In this document: piece by piece, positions 22,780 through 33,321 of the stretch
How the letters are laid out: each line of letters starts with the position of its first letter
How positions within the stretch are numbered: the first letter of the stretch is position 1
NCBI GenBank assembly: GCA_947579605.1
Contig: OX388314.1
Span: 28,116,948-28,180,947, forward strand
DNA: 64,000 nucleotides
From: Athripsodes cinereus
Taxonomy: Eukaryota > Arthropoda > Insecta > Trichoptera > Leptoceridae
Direction of reading: 5' to 3'
Position numbers and translations under genes: made by a program
The notes under the pieces: generated by a model
Told to the model about the DNA's origin: nothing
Database searches by the model: none
Seen by the model: only the letters and a program-made list of their open reading frames with translations

Positions 22780-22946
22780 GAGTTTTAAAAATGTTAAACT
22801 AAAACACTGTTTAAAGTTTTAAGTAATTCTTGGCCTGAAGATGCCGCAACGCGAAAGCGTTCGGCAATTAGCATATAGTCATTATTAATTGACCAAAATC
22901 ACACGTGAAAATTAAACAGTGTTTTAGTTTAACATTTTCAAAACTC
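22780..22946. repeat. Inverted repeat with central hairpin (copy 3)
   Basis: Arms 22780-22813 and 22913-22946 match at 33 of 34 positions. In the loop GGCCTGAAGA is followed by TGCCG, a bulged C, then AACGC-GAAA-GCGTT and CGGCA. This is a two-part stem with a GAAA tetraloop at about 22841-22866. Same arrangement as at 13335, 18659 and 30058. Confidence 0.85.
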
Positions 22947-23432
22947 AAATTAATTGTATATTGGATTGGGCAATTTCACAGTATTAATAATTAATCAATT
23001 GTACTCTCGTATATTGAAAGTTTATCTTTGTTTTATTTTATAAGTACCTACCAGATTTGTCTTTAAAACTTTAATTTATCGGTGGATACAATGAAATTAC
23101 AGATTAAATTGCCACAAATTAAAATTATTATTCTTATATAAGAAGTAAGTAATGCTGAAAATATCGTGCAAAAACCTTTGAACAAAGAATCATGAAAGCC
23201 ACTTTAGCTCAAAATATTTGTGATGTTTTAAGCTCATTATTTTACTAAGATGACTTCTTTGCTCAATAAACTTATAAAAATGCTAGGTATACCTACTAAC
23301 TCTTCACATACTGATTTTTTTAATGCGAGATACTCTACCCATGTTGAATTGTATTAAAAATATTTTTGTTCAATTTTTTTAATTAAAATTTAATATTTGT
23401 AAATCAAAAGGATTGATATCATCATTATAATG
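22947..23432. other. Non-coding AT-rich stretch
   Basis: Nothing recognisable. Confidence 0.4.
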
Positions 23433-23713
23433 CTAGGTTTCGACTTGCGATGTCGTTTTCAAACTAAACCTATTAAAAATAGTGTCGCTCTATATTTTAC
23501 AGTTTAAGATTATAATTGGGTATATTTATGATACTAGACAATATAAGATGGCTTATCATAATACTATATTATTAAATTATTCATAAGATCACCTTACATT
23601 GTATAGAATCATTATTTAAAATTATAATTTTTTCATAATCTAAAATTGTAAAAATATAGCAATACTTTTTTAATAGGTTTAGTTTGAAAACGACATTGTT
23701 TGTAAAAACCTAG
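23433..23713. mobile_element. MITE with about 70-bp terminal inverted repeats
   Basis: The left end CTAGGTTT...GATGTCGTTTTCAAACTAAA is mirrored at the right end, with AACCTATTAAAAA inside both arms. There is no ORF. Target duplication not determined. Confidence 0.75.
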
Positions 23714-24290
23714 ATCACTGTAATAAAGTTACCAGTAAAATTCAAAATCTAATTTTTATTTGTTACTAATATATAATATGGAGTATTACAAAATAAATAT
23801 CGATGAAATACCCATTCTTATCAATCAAGTTAAATGTATTGTTACTATAATTATTTTTACATCGATATGACTGTTATCTTACAAAAATGTAACGTTTACT
23901 CGCACAAACCCTTAAGACAAGTTTCTATTATTATACCTACTTAAAATTCTGATACCAACTTAATTTTGAGGTTAATTTTTTCTCAAAGTGTTTAGAACTT
24001 AATATAAAGAGTGTATTATAATAAAAAAGATAATTTAGAAATAAGAATGAGTGTATTAAATGAACTTTAAGTACCTAAATAATTGTTTACTATAAAACCT
24101 ACTTATATAGAATTTCAGTATGTATGTAATAAATTTTCAATTAAAATATATAAGTAGGTATAGGTATAATAATTATTATAAAAATTATATATTAAAATGT
24201 TTTTATAATGAAATGCAAACATATAATTATGATACTGTAACACAATCATTCATTATATAGGTGTTGCCATTTTGAAAAGTTTTATAATAA
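23714..24290. other. Non-coding AT-rich stretch
   Basis: Nothing recognisable. Confidence 0.4.
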
Positions 24291-24570
24291 TAGTGTGTAT
24301 TTTTTGTTACTTGTATTAATTTTGTTTTAAGTATGTTGTACAACTGTTTTTTTTATTTGTGTAATATAATTGGTTGGACGTGGTCAGTATTCCTTTTGCT
24401 TGTATCTTTGTGTCATAGAATTTCTATGTGTCTATATTTTTGTGTACCTAATATTTTATTATTGTCTTAATTGTTTACTATTTGCGTACAGTGACAGCGA
24501 AAAGGTTTTTTTTTTACTGTAATGCTGTTCATTGTTTCTTTTGTACAATAAATAAATAAATAAATAATAT
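24290..24570 (+). repeat. LINE-like 3' end with AATA tail
   Basis: T-rich non-coding sequence ending GTACAATAAATAAATAAA. Similar in style to 20330-20616 but not the same sequence. Confidence 0.35.
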
Positions 24571-24631
24571 AGATATTTTCCTCTGAAGAAATCTGATATT
24601 ATCATAGAATTTTGAAGTTTTCGGAATGTCT

Positions 24632-24800
24632 CCTGGTAGCTTTATTGGACAGAGCACACCTCGTCATACATAAGGATGAGTTGCGGGTTCCAGGGTGACG
24701 TTGTCTTTTCTACGTCTTTTATGACAATTTCATGTATTAAATTTACATTTATGTAACCTCATACAATGTTTAATTGTAAAAACAAAAGTTGCAAAAATCA
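24632..24800 (+). repeat. tRNA-derived SINE, family 2 (best copy)
   Basis: A-box-like TAGCTTTATTGG, B-box-like GCGGGTTCCAG, then GTGACGTTGTCTTTT, then the tail CATGTATTAAATTTACAT and TTGTAAAAACAAAAG. The tail matches 18170-18240, where it follows a different tRNA head. Confidence 0.75.
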
Positions 24801-26454
24801 CACATACCTACAATAAAATAAACAATTTATAAGAAACATGTTTTTTTTTTTATTTAAAAATACCTAATTTAAATATTTTATGAATGAGTTTTATAAAACT
24901 ACTGTGGAACAATTTAATTTTGTATTTTGTTTTATAAGTTTGATTTTTTATGAAATATACTGTATTAGTTATTAAAGAATGAAATATTAAAATAAAGAAA
25001 AAATGATTATCATAGTGTCTTAGACCTTAAGAATAGAGCATTATAAAAAATAATGTAGATTTCCTCTAAATGTACCTAATAGATTATGTTATCATTCCTT
25101 TTTTTGTTATTGTATAAATGCCTTTAGAAAAGAACGTTACCTTCTATATCTTTAAATTTCACAAACTTTTAGTGTACCTATTTAAATTTTACATATTTCA
25201 AACACAAATTTTATTAGGAAAATTTAATTATATTTAGGTACCTACCTATCATAATATAGTTATCAATATTATATTATACCATAGTACATAATTATAGTTT
25301 TATGTACATGTAAATAATATTCTTAATTAGGAAAGATTTAAATCAATGGTAACATTAATACTTATTAATTTGTGTGTATATTATAGATGTAGGCTGGAGA
25401 CAATGTTATTGAAAATTTGACAGCCATATTATAGTGTTTAAAAAAAGAATGTAAATACTAGAATTTAAATGTGAAGATGATAAGAACGTATAATAAGTTA
25501 TATTACATAATATTATTATGTTATTGTTTAATTTATAGAAAAGTATAATTTAAGTAGAGAATCGCACGTATTATTCAAAAATAAATGTTTTCATGTAAGA
25601 TTTTGTTTTTATTTTCTAAGTACATTACTTTGTACTATGTTTTTCTATTATTTGTTTGATGTAATTATAAACTTATATAAATAAATTAATTAGATAAATT
25701 AATAAGAGAGCACTAAAATAATATGTCACGAAAAAATAAATAAAATTTGTATTCGCTTATTGGATGTAGTAACTGTTTAGAAAATGGAAAAAATTATAAT
25801 AATATTATGTTTTAAAGTTTCATTATTTGGAACTTTTAAAATAATGTTAAATAATAAATGTAAGGAGAAAAATATTTGTTATGTGTTTCAATTATTTATA
25901 CTTTTTATTAATGAAAATAAACTGCCAGTAGACCTACCAATGCATAAAGTCAGTTTTACGAGTTATGAGACTGTTATGTCCCAGATACATCTTTTATAAT
26001 ATATAAGAAAAGATTTAAACGAATTTATTTTTGGTATGAAGTTTATCATATAAGACAAAAGAAAAAATATAAATTTGATGGTCTCCATATGGAGACGAAT
26101 CGTTAGCTGAAGATAACTGCAATCTAATCTTAAAATTGTGTAATCACTACACATCACCGGAGCGCGGGTAAGTTTTTTTATCACAGTAAGGCGAAGATCA
26201 AATTACTAAAGTACTACATAAATATACCTAATAATTTTATTGAAGAAGGAACTAGTTAATAACCTCGATGTTGTGTTTATCATCTTGAAATTGGCCTACA
26301 AGGTCGAGAGGGACATTAATTTATCGTTGCTATACTTATAGAAATTATCGATTCCATTATTACAAGTTTACTAAGATTAAATTACGCTTTTTTATCAAAA
26401 CTTATCGAACTATACAATGTTCATTTATTATAAAATTAAAATATTTCTTAAAAA
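24801..26454. other. Non-coding AT-rich stretch
   Basis: No gene recognised. Short ORFs at 25784-25999 and 25963-26184 overlap on opposite strands and look fortuitous. Confidence 0.4.
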
Positions 26455-26590
26455 TGGTTCGTGGTTCGATCCCAGGTGCCGGCAAACTCCCCTTTCACGG
26501 CACAAGCTTTTAGCTTAGTGTGAAAGGTGTATAAGGTTGTATTTGGGTTTATAACAAACCCAGATATTATATCTTTTTAAAAAAAAATAA
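26455..26590 (+). repeat. tRNA-derived SINE, family 1 (5'-truncated)
   Basis: Starts inside the B-box (GTGGTTCGATCCCAGGTGCC) and is otherwise full-length to the poly(A). Very similar to the copies at 3551 and 29522. Confidence 0.85.
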
Positions 26591-26604
26591 AAAATGATTA
26601 AGTA

Positions 26605-27072
26605 GCATTCACATTGCTTCACTTTGGATGATCATCCAGAGTGTCAGGATCAAGCCTGTTCATCGAAAGTGAACATGTCTGTTCACATTTGTTCATCCTA
26701 TGCTTTCACTGCCATGTCTACTTTCTCACTCATGTTGTATGTAGTTTGACGTATTTTCGTATAAAAATAATTAAACAAATTCAAAAATGAAAAATAACAC
26801 TTAAAATAAATATTAATATAGCTCTCGACTGCATAATTATTTCGTACATGATTCTGACATTCTATACAAATTCATAGAGAATAAAAACAAAAAATAAGAT
26901 AAAACTTGTTTATGGTCGTTTCAGTGAAAGGACCTTTCATCAAAATTATGACGAGTGGTAATCTCTTTCCTCCGTCATCGCTAGTGATCACTAGCGATGA
27001 AACGCCTGTTCACACCTGTTCATCTTGGAGGATCATCCGGAGTGATCATTGAAAGTGAACAAATGTGAACGC
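26605..27072. mobile_element. MITE with GCATTCACATT-type ends
   Basis: The left end GCATTCACATTGCTTCACTT is mirrored at the right end (AAGTGAACAAATGTGAACGC). GATCATCC-GAGTG is inverted further inside. TGTTCA words recur in both halves. The centre carries a perfect 26-bp palindrome at 26975-27000. No ORF. Confidence 0.7.
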
Positions 27073-27854
27073 CCCTTTTGGTTATCATTTAAAAAAATAG
27101 ATAGTAGGAAGATATCTTAATGATATATATCTCTATGAAGGTCAGAGGTCATAATATGATAACTACTCAAGTATAGGTACGAGGGTGATTTGGACATTCT
27201 ACTGAACAAGACAAAGGTTTTTATTGCAAAAGCTGTAGAGTTTGACATCTAAAACTGACTTGGAGCATAGCAAATTTTGCAGTATAGTCTCAAATACCTT
27301 TGTGCATCGCGAAACTTAATGCAACCCTCGAAGAAAGCTTGATTAGATGGATCCAGAAATGAAATTTAAACGAACAAAAAAATCTCAATATAAAATAGGA
27401 AACATGAAGAATAAAAAATATTTTGTCTTCTTCAACAACAACAAAAAAAATTATCTTTTAGACAATTTGTATTTTTTTAATGATTTTTATGATTTAAAGC
27501 GCCTGACACGCCATTACATGTACACAAAAAAAAACTAAAAAGGATAAACTCGACCTATGTAGGTACATTGATTGCATTTATCTATGAAAAATCAATGTAT
27601 CTACAGTAGAGAATGAATAAATTTAATAAAAAAATATTTACAACAGGTAAAAAAGATGGATGGATCATTCATGCATTCGTTTGTAGCTTTGGTGTGGACC
27701 AGACCATTTGTTCATAGACTGGAGAAGTACCTAAGTAGTAAATGTCACAAAAATATTAAATATGAGAGATTTTAGCCTTGATAATTTGATTTTATACACT
27801 GAAAACTCAAATTGAAGGAGGTTAATCTACTGTCCACTCGGATACCTTCTAGAG
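27073..27854. other. Non-coding AT-rich stretch
   Basis: The ORF at 27347-27538 is lysine/asparagine-rich and looks fortuitous. Nothing else recognised. Confidence 0.4.
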
Positions 27855-28064
27855 CAGTGGTTCCCAAAGTTGACTGGGCTCCGACCCATCTAACGAAAAT
27901 TTCCAATCTTGGGACCCACCTTTTAGCTGTCCTAAGAGGTCATAAATATTGGTAATGCTCAGATTCTCTAGTAGCGAGTCATGGAACCACTTAATGCTCA
28001 AGGCCCACTCAATATTCGCTCGCGACCCACCGGTGGGTCGTGACCCATAGTTTGGGAAACACTG
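27855..28064. mobile_element. Short hAT-like MITE
   Basis: Ends CAGTGGTTCCCAAAG and TTTGGGAAACACTG are inverted repeats. Flanking octamers TTCTAGAG (27847-27854) and GTCTAGAG (28065-28072) agree at 7 of 8 bases. The internal GACCCACCGGTGGGTCGTGA is a strong palindrome. No ORF. Confidence 0.85.
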
Positions 28065-28254
28065 GTCTAGAGACTTCCATTTATCCGAAATTTAATTTAT
28101 TGTGAAAATTCAAATAACTGTAAACGGGTGAATAGCGTTGGAACGTTGATAAAATAGTTATAATATGATTACATGATGATCACAATAATAAATCAAAATA
28201 AACATGAGGCTGACTAAGAACGCCATCATCGATGCAGGTCAAATTTAATACAAA

Positions 28255-28880
28255 AAAAGAGGTATTAGAGCTCATAGAATAATACACTAAAGTAGGTACT
28301 CGTAATATTGAGTTCGTCATAAAGTAGGTACTCGTAATAAAGAGGTATTAGAGCTCATAGAATAATACACTAAAGTAGGTACTCGTAATAAAGAGGTATT
28401 AGAGCTCATAGAATAATACACTAAAGTAGGTACTCGTAATATTGAGTTCGTCATAAAGTAGGTACTCGTAATAAAGAGGTATTAGAGCTCATAGAATAAT
28501 ACACTAAAGTAGGTACTCGTAATAAAGAGGTATTAGAGCTCATAGAATAATACACTAAAGTAGGTACTCGTAATATTGAGTTCGTCATAAAGTAGGTACT
28601 CGTAATAAAGAGGTATTAGAGCTCATAGAATAATACACTAAAGTAGGTACTCGTAATAAAGAGGTATTAGAGCTCATAGAATAATACACTAAAGTAGGTA
28701 CTCGTAATATTGAGTTCGTCATAAAGTAGGTACTCGTAATAAAGAGGTATTAGAGCTCATAGAATAATACACTAAAGTAGGTACTCGTAATATTGAGTTC
28801 GTCATAAAGTAGGTAGGTATTCGTAATAAAGAGGTATTAGAGCTCATAGAATAATACACTAAAGTAGGTACTCGTAATAT
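28255..28880 (+). repeat. Two-unit minisatellite array
   Basis: Nine copies of a 51-bp unit A (AAAGAGGTATTAGAGCTCAT..., ending in ACTCGTAAT) are interspersed with five copies of a 32-bp unit B (ATTGAGTTCGTCATAAAG...). The order is A B A A B A A B A A B A B A. Both units share the last 19 bp. Copies are almost identical; one B has an extra AGGT. Unit B begins with the same TTGAGTTCGTCA that opens the SINE immediately downstream. Confidence 0.95.
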
Positions 28881-28881
28881 T

Positions 28882-29035
28882 GAGTTCGTCAGTTAGTAGC
28901 CTGGGGGTAGAGTTTCGGCCTCGTGCACAAGGGGTGTGTGGCTTGATTCCAGGTGCCGCCAAAATCTTCTTTCACGGCACAAGCTTTTAGCTTACTGTGA
29001 AATGTGTATAAGGTTATATTTGAATTTAAAAAATC
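28882..29035 (+). repeat. tRNA-derived SINE, family 1
   Basis: Full head with A-box-like TAGCCTGGGGG and a B-box-like GGCTTGATTCC. It directly abuts the minisatellite. The body is more diverged than in the copy at 29522. Confidence 0.85.
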
Positions 29036-29257
29036 AAAGCTTTGCAAATCAATATAAAAGAAAATATGTACTTTGAATATCATGACTGTTAACTTTTTGA
29101 CCAAATTCCTCTACGAGGATCTACGTTCTTAAAAAAAAGTATATAGGTACCACGTGAGTATCTGTTAAGAGTGTTGTCTCCTTGTCATATTGCCAGTACA
29201 TAGTTAAATCAAAATGCGTACGTATACCTAAATAACTTTTTAGTGAACACCATAGAG

Positions 29258-29789
29258 CAAGGGTGGCCACATGCGGCCCGTTGGGTGTCAACGTGCGGCC
29301 CGCGAAGCATATGCACACTTTTTAAAGTCGGTACAAGTACCCGTTACTTTTTTGAAAGAGGTATTTTGAGAAAATATTCTAAAAGAAAACCGAGGAGTTT
29401 TGAAACATTTCAAATTCTTTTATAGGTACCTACCATTTTGAAAATTTGGCGACGGGGGGGTAGAAATTTTAAGGTGAAGTAAAATTATTATATGTTCCAT
29501 AATATTATATAGGATGGATTTTGAGTTCGTCGGTAGCCTGGAGGTAGAGTCTCGGCCTCGTGAACAAGGGGACCGTGGTTCGATCCCAGGTGCCGGCAAA
29601 TTCCCCTTTCACGACACAAGCTTTAAGCTTACTGTGAAAGGTGTATAAGGTTGTATTTGGGTTTATAACAAAACCCAGATATTATATCTTTTTTTAAAAA
29701 AAAAAAAAATATTGTTGTGCGGCCCGGTAGCCGGTAGGAAATCTCATTCTGAAATTTGGCCCGGCTTCTGAAAAGGTTGGCCACCCATG
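29258..29789. mobile_element. hAT-like element with perfect 8-bp target duplication, carrying a SINE
   Basis: Ends CAAGGGTGGCCACATGCGG and GGTTGGCCACCCATG are inverted repeats. The octamer CCATAGAG is present on both sides (29250-29257 and 29790-29797). Copies of TGCGGCCCG lie near both ends. A SINE at 29522-29712 sits inside, so the SINE came later. No transposase ORF. A roughly 90-bp block at 29365-29470 is shared with 32853-32946. Confidence 0.92.
29522..29712 (+). repeat. tRNA-derived SINE, family 1, nested in an hAT-like element
   Basis: Complete copy: GAGTTCGTCGGTAGCCTGGA, the B-box GGTTCGATCCC, the standard body, TTTATAACAAAACCCAG and a poly(A) tail. Good reference for the family. Confidence 0.9.
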
Positions 29790-30057
29790 CCATAGAGTAT
29801 AATAATATTATGGTAAACACTAAACTTGTCCTCACGATATCTATTATTAACATCCCTGTAGTAATTTCTGAAAATAAAATCAAAATTGTAACGGGTATTT
29901 ACCGACAATTATATAGCTATTATCATAATAATTATTATTATAATAAAAGGACGTTGTAATAAGATAAAGTTTGTAATTATTATAATAACAAACTTTGAAT
30001 CATAATACACCGATAATCAATACAACAGCACCAATATTGGCAATCAATTAGAAAATG

Positions 30058-30248
30058 TAGATGTATGTGCTCTTCCGGGTTTACCGCGTCTTGTCGATCT
30101 TCTTCCTCCTTCTTTATGTTTCGACTCTACTGACTGAGTCATTTTCAAAAGTATGATTGATGAATGACTCAGTCAGTAGAGTCGAAACGTAAAGAAGGAG
30201 GAAGAAGATCGACAAGACGCGGTAAACCCGGAAGAGCACATACATCTA
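30058..30248. repeat. 86-bp inverted repeat with GTCGAAACG hairpin (copy 4)
   Basis: Arms 30058-30143 and 30163-30248 differ at a single position; the spacer is 19 bp. Within each arm GACTC-AGTCAGTA-GAGTC is followed by GAAACG. The spacer and right arm read TTGATGAATGACTC. Layout as in the copies at 13335, 18659 and 22780, but the arm sequence is unrelated. Confidence 0.92.
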
Positions 30249-30410
30249 TAAATGAAGACCGCGAAAGCCTGCAACAACTTATAATTAGAAAATGACACTA
30301 CTTTCCTCGCTATGGCACCAGCGTTGCCAGACGTACGGTAATTACCGTATTTGTACGGTAATTTAATTCCCCGTATGGCGGCGTACGGTAATAATTAAAA
30401 CAAATAGGAA

Positions 30411-31437
30411 AAACCAGATAGGAATGAGTTATAAAGACAGAAGAGCAATTTGGAGCTTATACAAGAACGAAATGGCTGTGATTAAAAGCGGAGAGAGCTG
30501 CGCAGAAGCAAGGGTCGAACAAGGTGTAAGACAGGGATGCTCAATGTCGCCAGCTCTCTTAAACTGCTATATACAGAGAGCTATTGATGATCTCAGAGAA
30601 GAAATGAAGAACTGAACAGGAGTAAAAATAAATGGGAAAAAGGTCGACATGATTAGATATGCTGACGACATAGCACTGCTCGCAGACTCCGAGATGGAGC
30701 TGAACGAAGCCTTAGGAAAAAGGGAAAGTATACTGTTGTCAAAATACAACATGAAAATAAATAAAGAAAAAACAAAATGTATGGTCGTGGGAAGAGAGGA
30801 AGCGACTGCGAACATTGCCATAAATGGAGTGAGCATCAAACAAGTAAGAGAATTTGTGTACTTGGGCAGCAGAATAAACCAGGATGGACGCTCCAAATCG
30901 GAAATTGTGAGCAGAATAAACCAGGCAAGGATTGCCTTTAATAGAAAATCGAAGATATTGGAATCCTCAAATATTGATATCATAAGCGTAAGGAAGAATT
31001 TTACTAAAGCCTTTGTATGGAGCATTCTGCTTTATGGTTGTGAGACGTGGACCATCAGCAAGAGTGAAAGCGGACGGTCGGCGGCCTTTGAGACGTGGTG
31101 CTACAGACGCATGCTTAAGATCCATTGGTCGGAACACGTCGAAAACGAAGAAGTATTAACCAGGGTAGGCGAAAAAAAGCAACTTCTTAAGAGAATCGGC
31201 CAACAACGAGCTAACTGGATTGCCCACAACATCAGGCACCCAGGACTTCTCATCGCCATCGCGGAGGGTAAGACCGAGGGGAAAAATGGCAGAGGCCGAC
31301 CAAGAGACGCGTATATGGACCAACTGAAAAGGGACATGAACTGTGGCTCATACGTAGAGCTGAAAAGACTGGCTGAGAATAGAGACGAATGGAGAAGAAA
31401 AACCAAACTCGTTGCAGACCAATCCGATGGATTGTAA
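30411..31437 (+). pseudogene. RTE-type LINE reverse transcriptase, 5'-truncated, one in-frame stop
   Basis: A single frame encodes the RT palm and thumb: GVRQGCSMSPALLNCYI, the catalytic YADDIALLA, CMVVGRE, EFVYLGSRI, LLYGCETWT and YRRMLKIHWSEHV. It ends with a GRGRPR block and stop at 31435-31437. The only interruption is TGA at 30613-30615, between the palm motifs. The endonuclease and N-terminal RT domains are missing. The next base pairs are the target duplication of the hAT-like element at 31440, so that element landed at the end of the RT reading frame. RTE clade by motif resemblance. Confidence 0.9.
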
Positions 31438-31439
31438 CT

Positions 31440-32372
31440 AGAGTTGGCCGTTATAACTAATAAGTTAATAACTCATTTTTAAACTCATTATTTCAAAATA
31501 ACTAAACTAACAGTTTTTTGTCAATAACATAAATGTTATTTTCGACGACGTCGTTATTCAACTGTTATAACAAGGTTATCGTTATTCCGTTTAGTTATTG
31601 TCGACGACGGCGTTATTCAACTGTTATAACAAGGTTATCGTTATTCAGTTATTGTCGACGACGGCGTTATTCAACTGTTATAACAAAGTTATCGTTATTC
31701 CGTTTTGTCGACGACTATAGTTATTTCGTTTTCGTTTAGTTATATTATAACGTACCACATTGTTACGACTTTGTTATTGTCGTCGTTCAATAACGTTTCA
31801 ATAACATAGCACGTTATTAAACGACGACAGTTTTTTCATATGGTTTAATAACTTCGGATGTTATTAAACGATGGCAGTTATTTTGTTTTTATTTTGAACT
31901 ATTTAATTGTGTTTATTTGAACTATTTTGAACTAACTATTTGAATTTTTTGGAGGAACACAATCATTTCGTTTAAACGTAGTCATTCGTTTATTTAGAGG
32001 TAGCTGGTAGGTACAAGTTTTCTAATGACATTAATATTATAATCAAAGAATAATTTTGAATATAATATTTGTTTGATTTTAAACTGGTGATATATTATCT
32101 CGGAATGAATTTTTTTTTATTTAATTATTTATTCATCTTGCACATCATGCATAAAATATAATTTTTATGCGTATTTTATGTGTGAAAAATTCTTTGCATT
32201 GGTAGGCAAATGTATTTCCATTTGATACGATAATAATAATATTCGGATTCTTTAAATTTTTTTTTTTTTTTACAATTTGATCGTTATTAAATAACATTTT
32301 TTAATAACTGTTATTTACAAATACCGATAACTGGTTGAACGTTATTTTGAAATAACAGTTATTCCCACCTCT
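31440..32372. mobile_element. hAT-like element rich in GTTATT repeats, perfect 8-bp target duplication
   Basis: The octamer TTGTAACT flanks both sides (31432-31439 and 32373-32380). Ends AGAGTTGGCCGTTAT and ATAACAGTTATTCCC...ACCTCT are inverted. The interior has about 3 tandem copies of a 55-65-bp unit (CGACGACG-CGTTATTCAACTG) at 31541-31715. Many GTTATT/AATAAC hexamers occur at both ends. No transposase ORF. Confidence 0.88.
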
Positions 32373-32462
32373 TTGTAACTTATTATATATATACCGTACA
32401 ACAAGTATCCGGTATTGACATAAACAATAACCGTACAAATACCCGTTACATTGTAAAAAAAG

Positions 32463-32530
32463 GTACTATTTATTTATTTATTTATTTATTTATAATAATA
32501 AACGGCTGAACCAGCCTTTACAAACATAAT
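32463..32530 (-). repeat. LINE 3'-end fragment with TTTA microsatellite
   Basis: TTTATTTATTTATTTATAAT followed by AAACGGCTGAACCAGCC. Same style as other 3' ends here; very short. Confidence 0.4.
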
Positions 32531-32597
32531 ATAACAAAAGAAAACAGTCAAGTGATAAAAACAATGTAGCTGTAATGTAGTACTAGCAAATAATTTC

Positions 32598-32727
32598 AAA
32601 TAATGATTATAAATCTCTTAAAAATAATAATGATTATAAATCTCCTAAAAATAATAATGATTATAAATCTCTTAAAAATAATAATGATTATAAATCTCTT
32701 AAAAATAATAATGATTATAAACTTCCT
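32598..32727. repeat. 27-bp minisatellite, about 4.7 units
   Basis: The unit AATAATGATTATAAATCTC-TTAAAAAT is repeated in register, with one T/C variant. The frame stays open (repeating MIINLLK) only because 27 is a multiple of three. Confidence 0.9.
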
Positions 32728-33321
32728 AATATATATCATAAAAAATCAAAATACAATCAATTATTCATGTAGGGAATGCCTGGCCAAGTCGGTAACAATA
32801 CAATACATAGTTTCGGGTTGTTCCACTCTCGCTCAAACCGAATACATACTATGTGAGAAAATATTCATTAAGAAAACCGAGGAGTTTTTGAAATATTCCA
32901 AATTTCTATACCATTTCGAAAATTTGGCGACGGGGGGGTAGAAATACCGGTTACATTTCCGATGTGTACGGAATTTTTTTCACCGAAGTAAGGTAATTTT
33001 GGCAACACAATCTGGCAACCCTGCATGGCATAGCTTTTGTTTTGGTAGGAATGTAAACATTGTAAACCTTATTGGAAGGACAGAAAGCATAATAATATGT
33101 TATATAATTATTTGCTTGGATTTGGTCAGAGTGCGCAGTCCCATTTTTATAATTTGTCATAATGTATGTCTATATGCTAGATTTTTAACACACCGGTCAA
33201 ACCAATATTAAAAATAACGGGTATTTAATAACGGATAGTTACCGAATAAACAATCCTATCCTACACTCCGCTCCCGCTGTTTTCTATCGAAGCCGGAAGC
33301 CGGCGTGCATGTAGTATTATA

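Larger units (their letters stand above)
30319..33023. mobile_element. Candidate hAT-like element, now a container of other insertions
   Basis: Ends CAGCGTTGCCAGA and TCTGGCAACCCTG are inverted repeats. Flanking octamers TATGGCAC (30311-30318) and CATGGCAT (33024-33031) match at 6 of 8. Subterminal TACGGTAATTACCGTA and TTACCG words occur near both ends. Inside lie the RTE fragment (30411-31437), another hAT-like element (31440-32372), a LINE 3' end (32463) and a minisatellite. The imperfect target duplication makes it less certain than the others. Confidence 0.6.

Noticed and set aside
28255..28880. CRISPR-like array of repeats and spacers
   Set aside because: The two alternating units are both repeats with no unique spacers, and the genome is eukaryotic; it is a minisatellite.
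32603..32941. 112-codon ORF with MIINLLK repeats
   Set aside because: Its first half is the 27-bp minisatellite, the second half the block shared with 29365-29470; no evidence of a gene.
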